DNA of 64,000 bases from NCBI GenBank assembly GCA_964619535.1, contig CAZUEX010000008.1, positions 1 to 64,000 on the forward strand, given 5' to 3'. This document shows, in pieces, positions 26,429 through 34,687 of this stretch. The position numbers were made by a program, and so were the translations under genes. Numbering within the stretch: the stretch's first letter is position 1; every line of letters begins with the position of its first letter. The notes beneath the pieces were generated by a model that did no database searches, had not been told where the DNA came from, and saw only the letters and a program-made list of their open reading frames with translations. Source of the stretch: Leptonema sp964619535. Its GTDB lineage: Bacteria > Spirochaetota > Leptospiria > Leptospirales > Leptonemataceae.

Positions 26429-26577
26429 CTGTTGCCTTGTTTTGGTTTCAAAGCTGCAAAGATCTTTCGTTGCTGCTCCGTTATCCTGAGAGGTTCAGGA
26501 TTCCTGGCGGTCTTCACAAACTTTTTTGCTGCCTGACCGGTCAATACAGGGATCTTTTCAAATTGAACAGTAGCCAT
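26425..26577 (-). CDS. Small basic protein upstream of GNAT, candidate antitoxin
   Basis: A 50-residue protein not found in any family I recognise. ATG 26577 has an excellent AGGAG (GGAGAGGAGAA) 4-7 bases upstream. The sequence opens MATVQFEKIPVLTG, continues with AAKKFVKTARNPEPLRITEQQRK and ends in a short basic tail; a single helix is likely. Its TGA is embedded in the GNAT start (GTGA). The small upstream partner and the order fit a type II toxin-antitoxin operon, but it is shorter than the usual DUF1778 antitoxins (about 90 residues) and has no obvious DNA-binding ribbon-helix-helix. Confidence 0.65.
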   Translation of the reverse strand: MATVQFEKIPVLTGQAAKKFVKTARNPEPLRITEQQRKIFAALKPKQGNR

Positions 26578-26698
26578 TTCTCCTCTCCTACACCTGCCAC
26601 ACTAGCATGCAATCGATATAGCGTCAACAGCTACCCGACTACAGCGGTTGCCTTTTTTTCTTTGACATCGCTGTTTTCCGGCCGACGTTTATGGCAGG

Positions 26699-27334
26699 AT
26701 GAGCGAAGAAAACAGGGCACAGGAAGCCGACCCGGCGTCTGCAAAGCTGAAGGTTTTGCTCCAGCAGCTGAAGCTTCTCGAAAAAGAAAAGACCCGGCTA
26801 TATGCAGAGTTCAAGAAGCGCAAACGCCAGCGTGAGCGCCAGCAGCAGGCTCTTGAGGCAGAACGGAACCGCACAGAACAGCGTCTGGGCCGTCTGGAAC
26901 GCATCCTGACAACCCTGAACAGGGCTGTCGAACGTATCAAGCGCATCGTGCAACGGCTGAAGGTAATCCAGAAGCAGCAGGAGCATCTTGCAGATGAGAT
27001 CATGCGGCGCCTCGAAGGCCGTCCCTCTCCCAATAGACCAGAAAAACTCACCTCGGTCCCCAGAAATCGTGCACCGGTAGTGTCCAGGCGCCCCACGCGC
27101 TATCCAGCCCTGCCGGGCATCCGCTCCTCCGGCTCATCTACGGCGGCCACAGCCAGGCCCGGTGAGGAACTCGATCAGGAAGTCAGCGAATCGGCAACAG
27201 AAACAGCCGATCTCACACCCGATGAGGTGATGGAGGCCCGACAGGCCTTGCTCGATGTTCTCCAGGAAATCCAGTCCTTTCGACAGAAACGTGAGGAAAT
27301 AGAAAAGGAAGTTGACCGCCTCAAGTCTCTCTGA
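26699..27334 (+). CDS. Coiled-coil protein of unknown function
   Basis: A 211-residue soluble protein I cannot assign. Residues about 15-105 form a strongly charged coiled coil (LKLLEKEKTRLYAEFKKRKRQRERQQQ...). The middle (about 107-165) is proline-, serine- and arginine-rich and probably disordered. Residues 165-211 are acidic and helical (LTPDEVMEARQALLDVLQEI). It lies just upstream of rplM (34 bases to the L13 start at 27368) and could share its transcript. The ATG at 26699 is part of GCAGGATG, with no well-spaced ribosome site. Confidence 0.7.
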   Translation: MSEENRAQEADPASAKLKVLLQQLKLLEKEKTRLYAEFKKRKRQRERQQQALEAERNRTEQRLGRLERILTTLNRAVERIKRIVQRLKVIQKQQEHLADEIMRRLEGRPSPNRPEKLTSVPRNRAPVVSRRPTRYPALPGIRSSGSSTAATARPGEELDQEVSESATETADLTPDEVMEARQALLDVLQEIQSFRQKREEIEKEVDRLKSL

Positions 27335-27367
27335 ACTATGGCGTTATTCTTTCTTTTCGGAATTGTT

Positions 27368-27835
27368 ATGAGCACCCATCTTCTTAAGTCACAGCGAACG
27401 CCCTATGTGCGCAACGAAGACATCCGGCAGAACTGGATTCTTGTCGACGCCGAAAATCAAACACTGGGCCGTCTTGCCTCTTTGATCGCTTACCGCATCC
27501 AGGGCAAGCATCGTGTAGACCAGTCTTTCCATCAAACGGTGGGTGATTTCGTGGTCGTCATCAATGCCGGAAAGATTGCCGTAACCGGCAATAAGATGAA
27601 TCAAAAGATCTACTATCATCACTCCCATTATCCGGGTGGTCTGCGTGAAACCACGCTGGCCGATAAAATGAAGCGTGATCCGGCCTTCGCCCTGGAAACG
27701 GCCGTAAAGCGTATGCTGCCGAAAGGACCGCGGGGTCGCAAGATGGCCCTGCAGCTGAAGATCTATCCCGGTGCAGACCATCCGCACCAGGCACAGAAGC
27801 CGACTCCGGTCGTGCTTAACGAAAACAAGCAATAA
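27368..27835 (+). CDS. rplM: 50S ribosomal protein L13
   Basis: Large-subunit protein L13, 155 residues from ATG 27368, slightly longer than the usual 142-150 because of a 12-residue N-terminal and a 10-residue C-terminal extension. Motifs: WILVDAENQTLGRLAS, GDFVVVINAGKIAVTGNK, KIYYHHSHYPGG and AVKRMLPKGPRGR. An upstream in-frame ATG at 27338 would add ten hydrophobic residues and is rejected because it does not match the family. It is followed by rpsI after 15 bases in the standard rplM-rpsI operon. Confidence 0.97.
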   Translation: MSTHLLKSQRTPYVRNEDIRQNWILVDAENQTLGRLASLIAYRIQGKHRVDQSFHQTVGDFVVVINAGKIAVTGNKMNQKIYYHHSHYPGGLRETTLADKMKRDPAFALETAVKRMLPKGPRGRKMALQLKIYPGADHPHQAQKPTPVVLNENKQ

Positions 27836-27850
27836 ATCAGGTAAAATCGA

Positions 27851-28264
27851 ATGACGCAAGAAACCACAAAAGAACGTCCGGCACGCACTATTTTCGTAGG
27901 TCGCCGTAAAACAGCCGTTGCCCGTGTAAAGATCACCGACGGTAGCGGAAAGATCACCATCAATGGCAAAAGCGCCGAGGAGTATCTGCCTGTTCTCCGT
28001 ATGCGCAAGCATGCCATTGAGCCGCTGGATGTCGCTTCTCTTTCCACGAAGGTGGACGTTCAGGTAAACGTAAGCGGCGGCGGTATTGACGGACAGGCTG
28101 GAGCCATCCGCCTTGGTATTGCCCGTGCTCTGATCGGCCGTGATCCGTCCCTGCGGGCTACCCTGAAGGCCCAGGGCATGCTTCGTCGTGACCCGAGGAT
28201 GGTGGAACGGAAGAAATACGGTCTGCGCAAAGCACGTCGGGGAACACAGTTCTCGAAACGTTAA
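27851..28264 (+). CDS. rpsI: 30S ribosomal protein S9
   Basis: Small-subunit protein S9, 137 residues. Seen: FVGRRKTAVARVKI, GSGKITINGKSAEEYLP, VSGGGIDGQAGAIRLGIARAL and the basic C-terminal tail ending GTQFSKR, which reaches the P-site tRNA in the ribosome (normally ending SKR). The N-terminal extension of about 10 residues is short and typical. It is the second gene of the rplM-rpsI operon, closed by a strong terminator. Confidence 0.98.
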   Translation: MTQETTKERPARTIFVGRRKTAVARVKITDGSGKITINGKSAEEYLPVLRMRKHAIEPLDVASLSTKVDVQVNVSGGGIDGQAGAIRLGIARALIGRDPSLRATLKAQGMLRRDPRMVERKKYGLRKARRGTQFSKR

Positions 28265-28280
28265 CGACCGTTCGATTCAG

Positions 28281-28308
28281 AAAAAGGGGCTTCCGGCCCC
28301 TTTTTTTT
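28281..28308 (+). terminator. Rho-independent terminator of the rplM-rpsI operon
   Basis: A 10-bp stem (AAAAAGGGGC / GCCCCTTTTT) with a TTCCG loop is followed by a run of eight T. It is the clearest intrinsic terminator in the window. Confidence 0.9.
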
Positions 28309-28322
28309 CTCCCTGTGGCCTG

Positions 28323-28347
28323 GTCTCATTTTTGAGACTTTATCTCA
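28323..28347. promoter_or_regulatory. Alternating inverted repeats before the feo operon, candidate metal-regulator operator
   Basis: Three alternating half-sites, GTCTCA (28323-28328), TGAGAC (28333-28338) and TCTCA (28343-28347), form two overlapping palindromes about 50-70 bases before the first feo gene. Position and symmetry suggest a Fur- or DtxR-type iron regulator site. A TTGACG (28355-28360) with GTTTAT 17 bases on could be the promoter. Confidence 0.5.
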
Positions 28348-28393
28348 TTAAGGCTTGACGAAAGCAGCCATCATCCCGTTTATGGAAGGTACT

Positions 28394-28537
28394 ATGAATT
28401 CCGATCTGCTCTTGATTGCGGTCTTTGTTGCAGTGGCCTGCTTTTACCTGGTCTGGCAGGGCTACAGGGCCATGCACAACAACATCAAGTCCGAAGGCAC
28501 CTGCGGCAAATGTGGCTGCTCGGAGAAGGCCTCATGA
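28394..28537 (+). CDS. FeoB-associated Cys-rich membrane protein
   Basis: A 47-residue protein. ATG 28394 has GGAAGGT just upstream. One N-terminal membrane helix (LLLIAVFVAVACFYLVWQGY) is followed by a short cytoplasmic tail with a cysteine cluster CGKCGC near the C-terminus. This is the layout of the FeoB_associated family (Pfam PF12669), a FeoC-like group encoded with feoA/feoB. Its place as first gene of the operon, ahead of feoA, is less usual; its stop overlaps the feoA start (ATGA). It may bind Fe(II) or an iron-sulfur cluster (inference). Confidence 0.82.
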   Translation: MNSDLLLIAVFVAVACFYLVWQGYRAMHNNIKSEGTCGKCGCSEKAS

Positions 28538-28767
28538 CCACCCTGAACCGCCTGCAGGCAGGACAGGGCGGTGTTATAGAAGGCTACCAGCAGGAAGATG
28601 AGTCCGTACTGCGACTGGGAGAAATGGGGCTGATTCCAGGACAGCAGGTGAAGGTCCTGAAGATTGCCCCGCTCGGTGATCCCATTGAAGTCGAAATCAT
28701 GAACTACCGACTCTGCCTGCGTAAAAGCGAGGCTTCCAGAATCCAGGTTCGTCCCCTTCCATTATAA
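28534..28767 (+). CDS. feoA: Ferrous iron transport protein A
   Basis: Small cytoplasmic SH3-like protein, 77 residues, that partners FeoB. Typical motifs: LNRLQAGQGGVIEGY, LRLGEMGLIPGQQVKVLKIAPLGDPIEVEI and YRLCLRKSEASRI. The ATG at 28534 overlaps the stop of the Cys-rich protein; feoB follows after four bases. Iron supply probably controls all three genes. Confidence 0.95.
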   Translation: MTTLNRLQAGQGGVIEGYQQEDESVLRLGEMGLIPGQQVKVLKIAPLGDPIEVEIMNYRLCLRKSEASRIQVRPLPL

Positions 28768-28771
28768 AAAA

Positions 28772-31018
28772 ATGCACAGCACAGAAACCCGTACCATTCA
28801 TGTTGCCCTGGCCGGAAATCCCAATACCGGCAAAACAACTCTCTTCAATGCCCTCTGCGGCGCCCGACAGAAAACCGGTAACTACCCGGGCGTAACGGTC
28901 GAGAAAAAGATCGGCCGCTTTCGCGAAGCTGGATTGCAGTTTACCGTCATCGATCTGCCGGGACTGTACTCATTACGTCCGCATGCACCCGACGAACGCA
29001 TTGCCGCCGATATCCTTACCGGCAGACAGGCAGACACAGCCCTGCCCGATCTTGTCCTCTTTGTTCTGGATGCAACCAATCTGGAGCGCAATCTGCACCT
29101 CCTTGCCCAGTTAACCGAGATGCAGCTTCCCGTGGCTGTTGCGCTTACCATGACCGACCTTCTGGAAGAAGAAGGCATCCTGCTGAACGTGGAAGCGCTG
29201 CGACAGCGCCTTGGGCTTCCGCTTTTCGAAGTGAACGTGCGCGACGCCGAAAGCATTGAGCTGCTGCGACGCGCTCTTGCCGATCTTGTTCAAAAGACGC
29301 CTGATTTTCGTGCCCGACCGTTAAGCCAGGGTTACCTGCCAGAAGGCCTGGAAACCGTTGTGGCCACAGCTGCCGACAATCAGCCTGAAAACATGCGTCC
29401 TCTGTCGCGTTTCGAGCTGCTCAGTCTTATCTTTTTTCCGTCGGATACAGACGCCTGGCTGGCCAGCAGAAACGGAATGAAGTCATCGGCTGAATTCCAG
29501 GACTTTGTAGCTAAATTAAGACGTCAGGCTCAGGAAGCGGCTCCTGTATCACCTTCTGTTCTTACACAGGCCCGCTACCGGGCAGCGGCCGACATTCGTG
29601 AAGCCTGTGAAAAGAGAACGGCTACGAAGAAGCTCAGCCGTACAGACCGCATCGACCGGCTGCTTACGCATCGATTCTTCGGACTGGCCGCCTTCGTTGG
29701 AGTCATGGCCCTTGTATTTCAGTCCATTTACACAGGCGCAGCTCCGCTTATGGATCTCATCGACGCAGGCTTCAGTTCACTCGGCGAAATGGTGGCCGCC
29801 TCTGAGTCACTCAGTCCGATGATGAAGTCCTTTCTTACCGATGGCATCATCGCAGGTGTGGGCTCGGTTATCATCTTTGTGCCGCAGATTGCCATCCTCT
29901 TTGCGTTGATTACGTTTCTTGAGGATTCCGGCTATCTGGCCCGTGCTTCCTTTCTCATGGATCGTCTTCTGGGCTGGACGGGTCTGAACGGACGATCCTT
30001 TATTCCATTGCTTTCCAGCTTTGCCTGTGCCATCCCCGGCATCATGGCAGCACGGGTCATCGCCGACGAGAAGGCACGAAAGGCGACGATTCTCGTGGCG
30101 CCCTTGATGTCCTGTTCGGCTCGACTTCCCGTTTATATTCTGTTTATCGGTGCCTTCATCGAACCGGTCTATGGCACAATCGCTGCCGTAACGGCCCTGT
30201 TTGCCATGCATCTTCTGGGCATCGCCGTAGCACTGCCCGGAGCCTTTATTCTGAATCGTGGCATTCTTCGCACGCCGCAAACGCCTTTCATCATGGAAAT
30301 GCCTGCCTACAGGCTGCCCGTCCTGCGAAACGTTCTTTTTCGCGTCAAAGACGCCGTATGGAACTTCACAAAGCGAGCGGGAACGATCATTTTCGCCTTC
30401 TCTGTGATCATATGGGCGCTTTCGTATTTCCCGCGCGACGAACAGGCAGCGGCTCTTCACGTGGAGCCTCTGCAGCAGCAACTGCAGCTGCTCAATACGG
30501 CAGCCTACACCGAAGATCCGCAGGAAGCCGTACAGCTTGAGATCGACAGAGAGATGCTGGCCAGACAGATCGAAAACAGCCTGGCAGCCTTTTATCTGGA
30601 AAATAGCTATCTCGGACAGATGGGACGGGCCATTCAGCCCTTCTTCGCTCCTCTCGGTTTTGACTGGCGGCTTTCCGTTGGTATCGTCAGCGCCTTCCCG
30701 GCACGGGAGGTCATCATAGCAACGCTCGGTATCATCCACAATGTAGGATCCGACACGGATGAAGAATCTGACGACCTGCGCTCATCCCTGCGCAACAGCA
30801 CCGACGAAAACGGGATGGCTCTGTACACACCGCTGACGGCCATTACCCTGATGGTATTCTTTGCGCTCTGTGCACAGTGCATGAGCACGCTTGCCATCAT
30901 TCAGAAGGAGCTCGGTCACTGGATTTATCCCGTCGGAGTATTCGTTTACATGACCGGCCTGGCCTATCTACTGGCATTTGCCGTTCATCAAATCGGCCTC
31001 TGGCTGATTGGCGGATAA
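28772..31018 (+). CDS. feoB: Ferrous iron transport protein B
   Basis: Membrane GTPase/transporter for Fe(II), 748 residues. N-terminal G domain: G1 GNPNTGKTT, G2 region GNYPGVTVEKK, G3 DLPGLYSL. At G4 the expected NxxD reads TMTD (ALTMTDLL), so the usual asparagine is replaced by threonine, which may weaken guanine specificity. The membrane core has two Gate segments (FITFLEDSGYLARASFLMDRLLGWTGLNGRSFIPLLSSFACAIPG type) around eight helices. A linker of about 50 residues (EQAAALHVEPLQQQLQLL) lies in the second half. No C-terminal FeoC is fused. Confidence 0.95.
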   Translation: MHSTETRTIHVALAGNPNTGKTTLFNALCGARQKTGNYPGVTVEKKIGRFREAGLQFTVIDLPGLYSLRPHAPDERIAADILTGRQADTALPDLVLFVLDATNLERNLHLLAQLTEMQLPVAVALTMTDLLEEEGILLNVEALRQRLGLPLFEVNVRDAESIELLRRALADLVQKTPDFRARPLSQGYLPEGLETVVATAADNQPENMRPLSRFELLSLIFFPSDTDAWLASRNGMKSSAEFQDFVAKLRRQAQEAAPVSPSVLTQARYRAAADIREACEKRTATKKLSRTDRIDRLLTHRFFGLAAFVGVMALVFQSIYTGAAPLMDLIDAGFSSLGEMVAASESLSPMMKSFLTDGIIAGVGSVIIFVPQIAILFALITFLEDSGYLARASFLMDRLLGWTGLNGRSFIPLLSSFACAIPGIMAARVIADEKARKATILVAPLMSCSARLPVYILFIGAFIEPVYGTIAAVTALFAMHLLGIAVALPGAFILNRGILRTPQTPFIMEMPAYRLPVLRNVLFRVKDAVWNFTKRAGTIIFAFSVIIWALSYFPRDEQAAALHVEPLQQQLQLLNTAAYTEDPQEAVQLEIDREMLARQIENSLAAFYLENSYLGQMGRAIQPFFAPLGFDWRLSVGIVSAFPAREVIIATLGIIHNVGSDTDEESDDLRSSLRNSTDENGMALYTPLTAITLMVFFALCAQCMSTLAIIQKELGHWIYPVGVFVYMTGLAYLLAFAVHQIGLWLIGG

Positions 31019-31068
31019 TTGCGCGGTAGCGGATTCGCTCCGTTACCCGCCTGTGGAGTTAGTTCTGT

Positions 31069-31839
31069 ATGCAGCTTGCCTATCGTCGTTATGAGGGCCC
31101 CGGCGCTCCCATGATCATCCTGCACGGCCTGTTTGGTTCGGGAAAGAACTGGGTTACCCATGCAAAGGCCTTAAGCAGCCAGTATGACGTGTATACGGTT
31201 GACCACCGTAATCATGGCGATTCTCCCTGGAGCGACGAACATACCATACAGGCCATGGTGTCAGACGTCATTGCCTTTCAGGACGAGCATATCAAACAGC
31301 CGGCCATCTATCTCGGCCATTCCATGGGCGGGCTGGTCGCCATGGCCACAGCCCTTCTGCACAGCGATCGGGTCAGGGCATTGATCGTTGCCGATATCGC
31401 TCCGCGTGCCTATGAGCCGCATCATCAACGTGAGTTTGCAGCCCTGCGCATCGACGTCTCGAAGATGAGCACGAGACAGGAGGTCGATCGGGCCATGGCA
31501 GCCGTGCATCCACAGCCCGGCGTACGGCAGTTTTTGCAGATGAATCTTGAGCGCGAAGGGGATGGCTTTCGCTGGAAAGTGAATGTCGATGCCCTTGAGA
31601 AGGCCGAGTATCTTACGGAGTTCGACATCTTCACCTCAGGTGTGCAGGGCTATGCAGGACCGACACTGTTTCTGGCCGGACGCTCCTCTCCTTACATACG
31701 AGAAGAGGACCATACCCGTATCAAAGAGCTATTTCCACAGGCAGAGATTCGCGTCATTGACGGCGACCACTGGTTGCACCATACAAACTATACAGGCTTC
31801 ATGAATGAGCTGAACGGTTTTCTAAAGGCAGTCCGGTAA
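31069..31839 (+). CDS. Alpha/beta-hydrolase, YbfF/ABHD11-like esterase
   Basis: Cytosolic hydrolase of 256 residues. Landmarks: HGLFGSGKNW (oxyanion strand), DHRNHGDSPWSD, nucleophile elbow GHSMGG, an aspartate in LFLAGRSSPYIREED and the histidine in IDGDHWLHHTNY. This pattern is close to E. coli YbfF and mammalian ABHD11, which hydrolyse short or medium acyl esters including acyl-CoA. Substrate not predictable. It stands 50 bases downstream of feoB and has no clear functional tie with it. Confidence 0.9.
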   Translation: MQLAYRRYEGPGAPMIILHGLFGSGKNWVTHAKALSSQYDVYTVDHRNHGDSPWSDEHTIQAMVSDVIAFQDEHIKQPAIYLGHSMGGLVAMATALLHSDRVRALIVADIAPRAYEPHHQREFAALRIDVSKMSTRQEVDRAMAAVHPQPGVRQFLQMNLEREGDGFRWKVNVDALEKAEYLTEFDIFTSGVQGYAGPTLFLAGRSSPYIREEDHTRIKELFPQAEIRVIDGDHWLHHTNYTGFMNELNGFLKAVR

Positions 31840-31850
31840 TGGCCGGGGAT

Positions 31851-31931
31851 TCAGAGCACAAACGGAATCAGTCGTTTCGTCTTCCTGGCATACTCCTGGA
31901 AGGCCGGACCGCAACCTACCGATATAAGCAC
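31851..31931 (-). pseudogene. Possible remnant of an isoprenylcysteine-methyltransferase-like protein C-terminus
   Basis: Directly after the TAG of the DUF4340 gene and in the same frame, 26 codons read GPAFQEYARKTKRLIPFVL before a TGA. The pattern FxxYxxKTKRLIPF is what ends isoprenylcysteine carboxyl-methyltransferase/DUF1295-type membrane enzymes. Nothing of the rest of such a protein is present, so this would be a gene fossil; chance similarity is possible. Confidence 0.3.
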
Positions 31932-32927
31932 CTACGGACCGAGCCGCACCTCCCCTCTGTCTAACAGGCTTTCGGGCGACTTCAGGTCTTCGAGGTAGTA
32001 ACTCGATACGGCATACAGGGTATCATTGTAACGTACATAGTAGATTCCCCCCTCTCCGACGGCCTCTATGTCCAGCTGTACCACGCCCGGCTCCGTTGAG
32101 CCCTTCTGATAGGTAAGCTCGATTCGCGCCGGTTCACGTCTGGCATCGGCCGGAATGGCATCGGGAAAGCTACGGGCCTTCCAGCGTAGAATGTCATCAA
32201 GGATAGGCCGGAACATGTCGTCGCGCAGTTTGCCGGGATGTGGTTCTACCATCTGCCATTCAGAACCGGCACGGGCCATGCGTACGGAAAGACCTGGCTC
32301 CAGATAGGCCAGAGAGGATACATTACCGGTATTCAGGTCAGAAGGCAGAATGTCCCTGTTGCGAAAATACAGCTCATCCCCGGAGCCCAGTCTGGATCGC
32401 AGGTTTACGTCCACTTCATGAATTTCATCCTGTCCTTCGACTAACACATACGTTGAATTGCTGCGCTGGCTTGCCTTGCCGATCAGAAGCACCCGGCGGT
32501 CGCCATCCTCTTCGATGGTCAACCGAACAGCATCGTTTCCGAGCTGGTAGGTTGCCCGGGCCTCGCCCTCCAGCGGCAGGCTGTACTGAGATCGCATCGA
32601 GGTCAGAACACGTAAAAGCTCGCGCATGCGCTCTGCATCGGCCTGATACGAACGTCCATCGTCCAGAACCAGCTTCCAGAGATACTCCATCTCTTTACTG
32701 TCGTCGGCACCCTCTGCCGGTACTTTTTCATCCAGCCGTTCCAGGCTTGCCTTCATCTGACCGTACTGCAGGTGCAGTCCGGTAATCTCATTCTTCTCTA
32801 CTTCAAGAAAGGTATCGTCCTGCCAGGTAATCAGTGTTTCTGGCAACAGCAGAAGAACAAGCAACAGGACATTTATCAGAACAAGCGATAGAGCAGGATT
32901 TTCTTTGATCAGGGAAATGATTCTCAT
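31932..32927 (-). CDS. DUF4340-domain protein, accessory to ABC system
   Basis: A 331-residue protein with one N-terminal membrane helix (about 12-30, LSLVLINVLLLVLLLLP) and a large extracytoplasmic beta-rich region of the DUF4340 type (WKLVLDDGRSYQADAERMRELLRVLTSMRSQ; VLVEGQDEIHEVDVNL). Function unknown. It is the last gene of a four-gene operon ordered ATPase, permease, GldG-like, DUF4340; its ATG overlaps the GldG-like stop by four bases. The same gene order occurs widely as a GldA-F-G-like transporter with a DUF4340 partner. Confidence 0.88.
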   Translation of the reverse strand: MRIISLIKENPALSLVLINVLLLVLLLLPETLITWQDDTFLEVEKNEITGLHLQYGQMKASLERLDEKVPAEGADDSKEMEYLWKLVLDDGRSYQADAERMRELLRVLTSMRSQYSLPLEGEARATYQLGNDAVRLTIEEDGDRRVLLIGKASQRSNSTYVLVEGQDEIHEVDVNLRSRLGSGDELYFRNRDILPSDLNTGNVSSLAYLEPGLSVRMARAGSEWQMVEPHPGKLRDDMFRPILDDILRWKARSFPDAIPADARREPARIELTYQKGSTEPGVVQLDIEAVGEGGIYYVRYNDTLYAVSSYYLEDLKSPESLLDRGEVRLGP

Positions 32928-34687
32928 TGTGCATCCTCCAGCTCATCCGTTTCACCGCCGTTTCGTCCGCGCTTCTGATTGCGCAGCGAAAGCCTTCGCC
33001 ATCCATAAAGGGCAAGGAGCAATGGCAGTGTCAGGATATGAAACCACTGAAACAGTGGCTCAAAGGCCGAGCCCAGAAGATAGGAGATGATTTCGGGCGG
33101 ATCCTCCAGTAACGGAATGGTCGGAATGCGGGACCGTGCGGCCTGCAGGTCCGTATCTCCCTGCAGATGGTCCAGCAGTCCGGCAAGAAAGGCTGCATTC
33201 AGCTGAAAGATCTGCATATTCTGTTCGTTGCGAAGAAAGATATCGGATACAACATAGGGCGTTCCCATCATCAGGATCGTCGACTCTGTTCCGCTTTGCT
33301 GTCCGGGACGGAAGTTCTTTGCTTCTTCCTCTTCTACGGGTAGGGTTTCGCTTTCGTAAAAGGCACTGCGAAAACGTCCCTTCACCTCAACAAGCAAGGG
33401 CAGAGGACGATCCGAGCGCAGATCAGCGGGATCGTTACCCATCCGTTGCATGTCTTTCAGGGCCAGGGAGGCTGATTCGCGATAGATCACACCATCCGTA
33501 CTGCGAAGAAGCGTGCGATATTCTGCATCGGGCTGCAGGTTCGGATTAAACTGAACATCCGAGAACCACGGTAGAATGACCTGACCTGTGTACTTAAAAA
33601 GCGGATCGTTGGCAAAGTTGTTCGTTTCATGGGAGTAGACCGCCCAGGACGGATTCTTCATGCGCATCAGGTAGTTGCCCTGGATGTCCAGCTCGGGCGC
33701 CGCCAGATCGGGTTCAAAGAGAATACGCCCCTGCAGAGAAAGTCCGTAGTTCTGCAGCCAGTCATTTAGCTGTTTCAGGGCTTCTTCTTCCACCGTTGCC
33801 TGCCCACCGCCGGAGCCCAGCCCCATCTGCAAAAGACGCGGATCAGGACGTGGAAGCTGGAAGTCAAAGCTACGCAGCATCAACAGCAGGTTCCCGCCGC
33901 GCATCAGGAATTGATCAATATAGTACTGTGCCTTTTCGTCAAGATCGGGTAACCCTGTTACAACAAGTGTCTCCACTTCTTCAGGCACTGGCTGGCCGGC
34001 ATCGACATCAACCCAGGGTCCGGAATCGCCTTCCATAATCGACCGAAAGGCAAACATGTTCGTTTTATCGGGAAGGGCATCACGCCGCCACATGGTGGTC
34101 TCCATGCCACCGGAAGCCTGCAAAAAGCCAATGCCGCTGCGTCGCTCCTTTTGCGTAAGTCGTTTTACTTCGCGCAGAAACCTGTATTCAAAATCGTCGA
34201 TAATACGACCGCGCTCAACGAGATCGACCACACCGGAACGCTCACCGATTTGAACATAAACGCCAAAGTAACCAAGACGCACCGAGGCCTCATCATCTCT
34301 GGCCTGTTCTACGGGGATTCCCTGAATGCCACGACGCTCTGCCTTTGCCCGGTCCTCTTCGTCAGACGGATCGATATGATAGAGGCGGATGCGTTTGCTT
34401 CCGATACGTTCAATCTCATCGAGCTGGTACAGGATGGGTTGCAGCTCTCCGTAGATCTCACCTGGCAGCTTTTTCGTAATATAGGCCTCTACCAGGATGG
34501 GCTCGCCCGGCCGGGTAAGAACCTTTTCGGTAGAATCGGAAACGGAGTTCAGGCCATCCCGCGTGAAATCCACACGCCAGGCAATCTTCTGCGGTAGCAG
34601 ATTCACAAGAACAAAGAGGATAACCACATTTATGGCGATAAAACGAGAATCACGATTCATCGATTGAAAAAAGGAGCGCCAATTCAT
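32924..34687 (-). CDS. GldG-like ABC-system substrate/auxiliary protein
   Basis: A 587-residue protein with a membrane helix at each end (about 18-35 and about 545-563) and a large extracytoplasmic part of the GldG/ABC_transp_aux type (IAWRVDFTRDGLNSVSDSTEKVLTRPGEPILVEAYITKKLP; VVTGLPDLDEKAQYYIDQFLMRGGNLLLML). In Bacteroidetes GldG works with GldA and GldF in gliding and secretion; in other bacteria the trio is uncharacterised. It overlaps its neighbours by four bases on both sides. The C-terminal tail is basic (RNQKRGRNG). Confidence 0.88.
   Translation of the reverse strand: MNWRSFFQSMNRDSRFIAINVVILFVLVNLLPQKIAWRVDFTRDGLNSVSDSTEKVLTRPGEPILVEAYITKKLPGEIYGELQPILYQLDEIERIGSKRIRLYHIDPSDEEDRAKAERRGIQGIPVEQARDDEASVRLGYFGVYVQIGERSGVVDLVERGRIIDDFEYRFLREVKRLTQKERRSGIGFLQASGGMETTMWRRDALPDKTNMFAFRSIMEGDSGPWVDVDAGQPVPEEVETLVVTGLPDLDEKAQYYIDQFLMRGGNLLLMLRSFDFQLPRPDPRLLQMGLGSGGGQATVEEEALKQLNDWLQNYGLSLQGRILFEPDLAAPELDIQGNYLMRMKNPSWAVYSHETNNFANDPLFKYTGQVILPWFSDVQFNPNLQPDAEYRTLLRSTDGVIYRESASLALKDMQRMGNDPADLRSDRPLPLLVEVKGRFRSAFYESETLPVEEEEAKNFRPGQQSGTESTILMMGTPYVVSDIFLRNEQNMQIFQLNAAFLAGLLDHLQGDTDLQAARSRIPTIPLLEDPPEIISYLLGSAFEPLFQWFHILTLPLLLALYGWRRLSLRNQKRGRNGGETDELEDAQ

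Noticed and set aside
26691..26702. ATG at 26691 as an earlier start for the coiled-coil gene
   Set aside because: It runs into a TGA after three codons; the ATG at 26699 is in the long frame.
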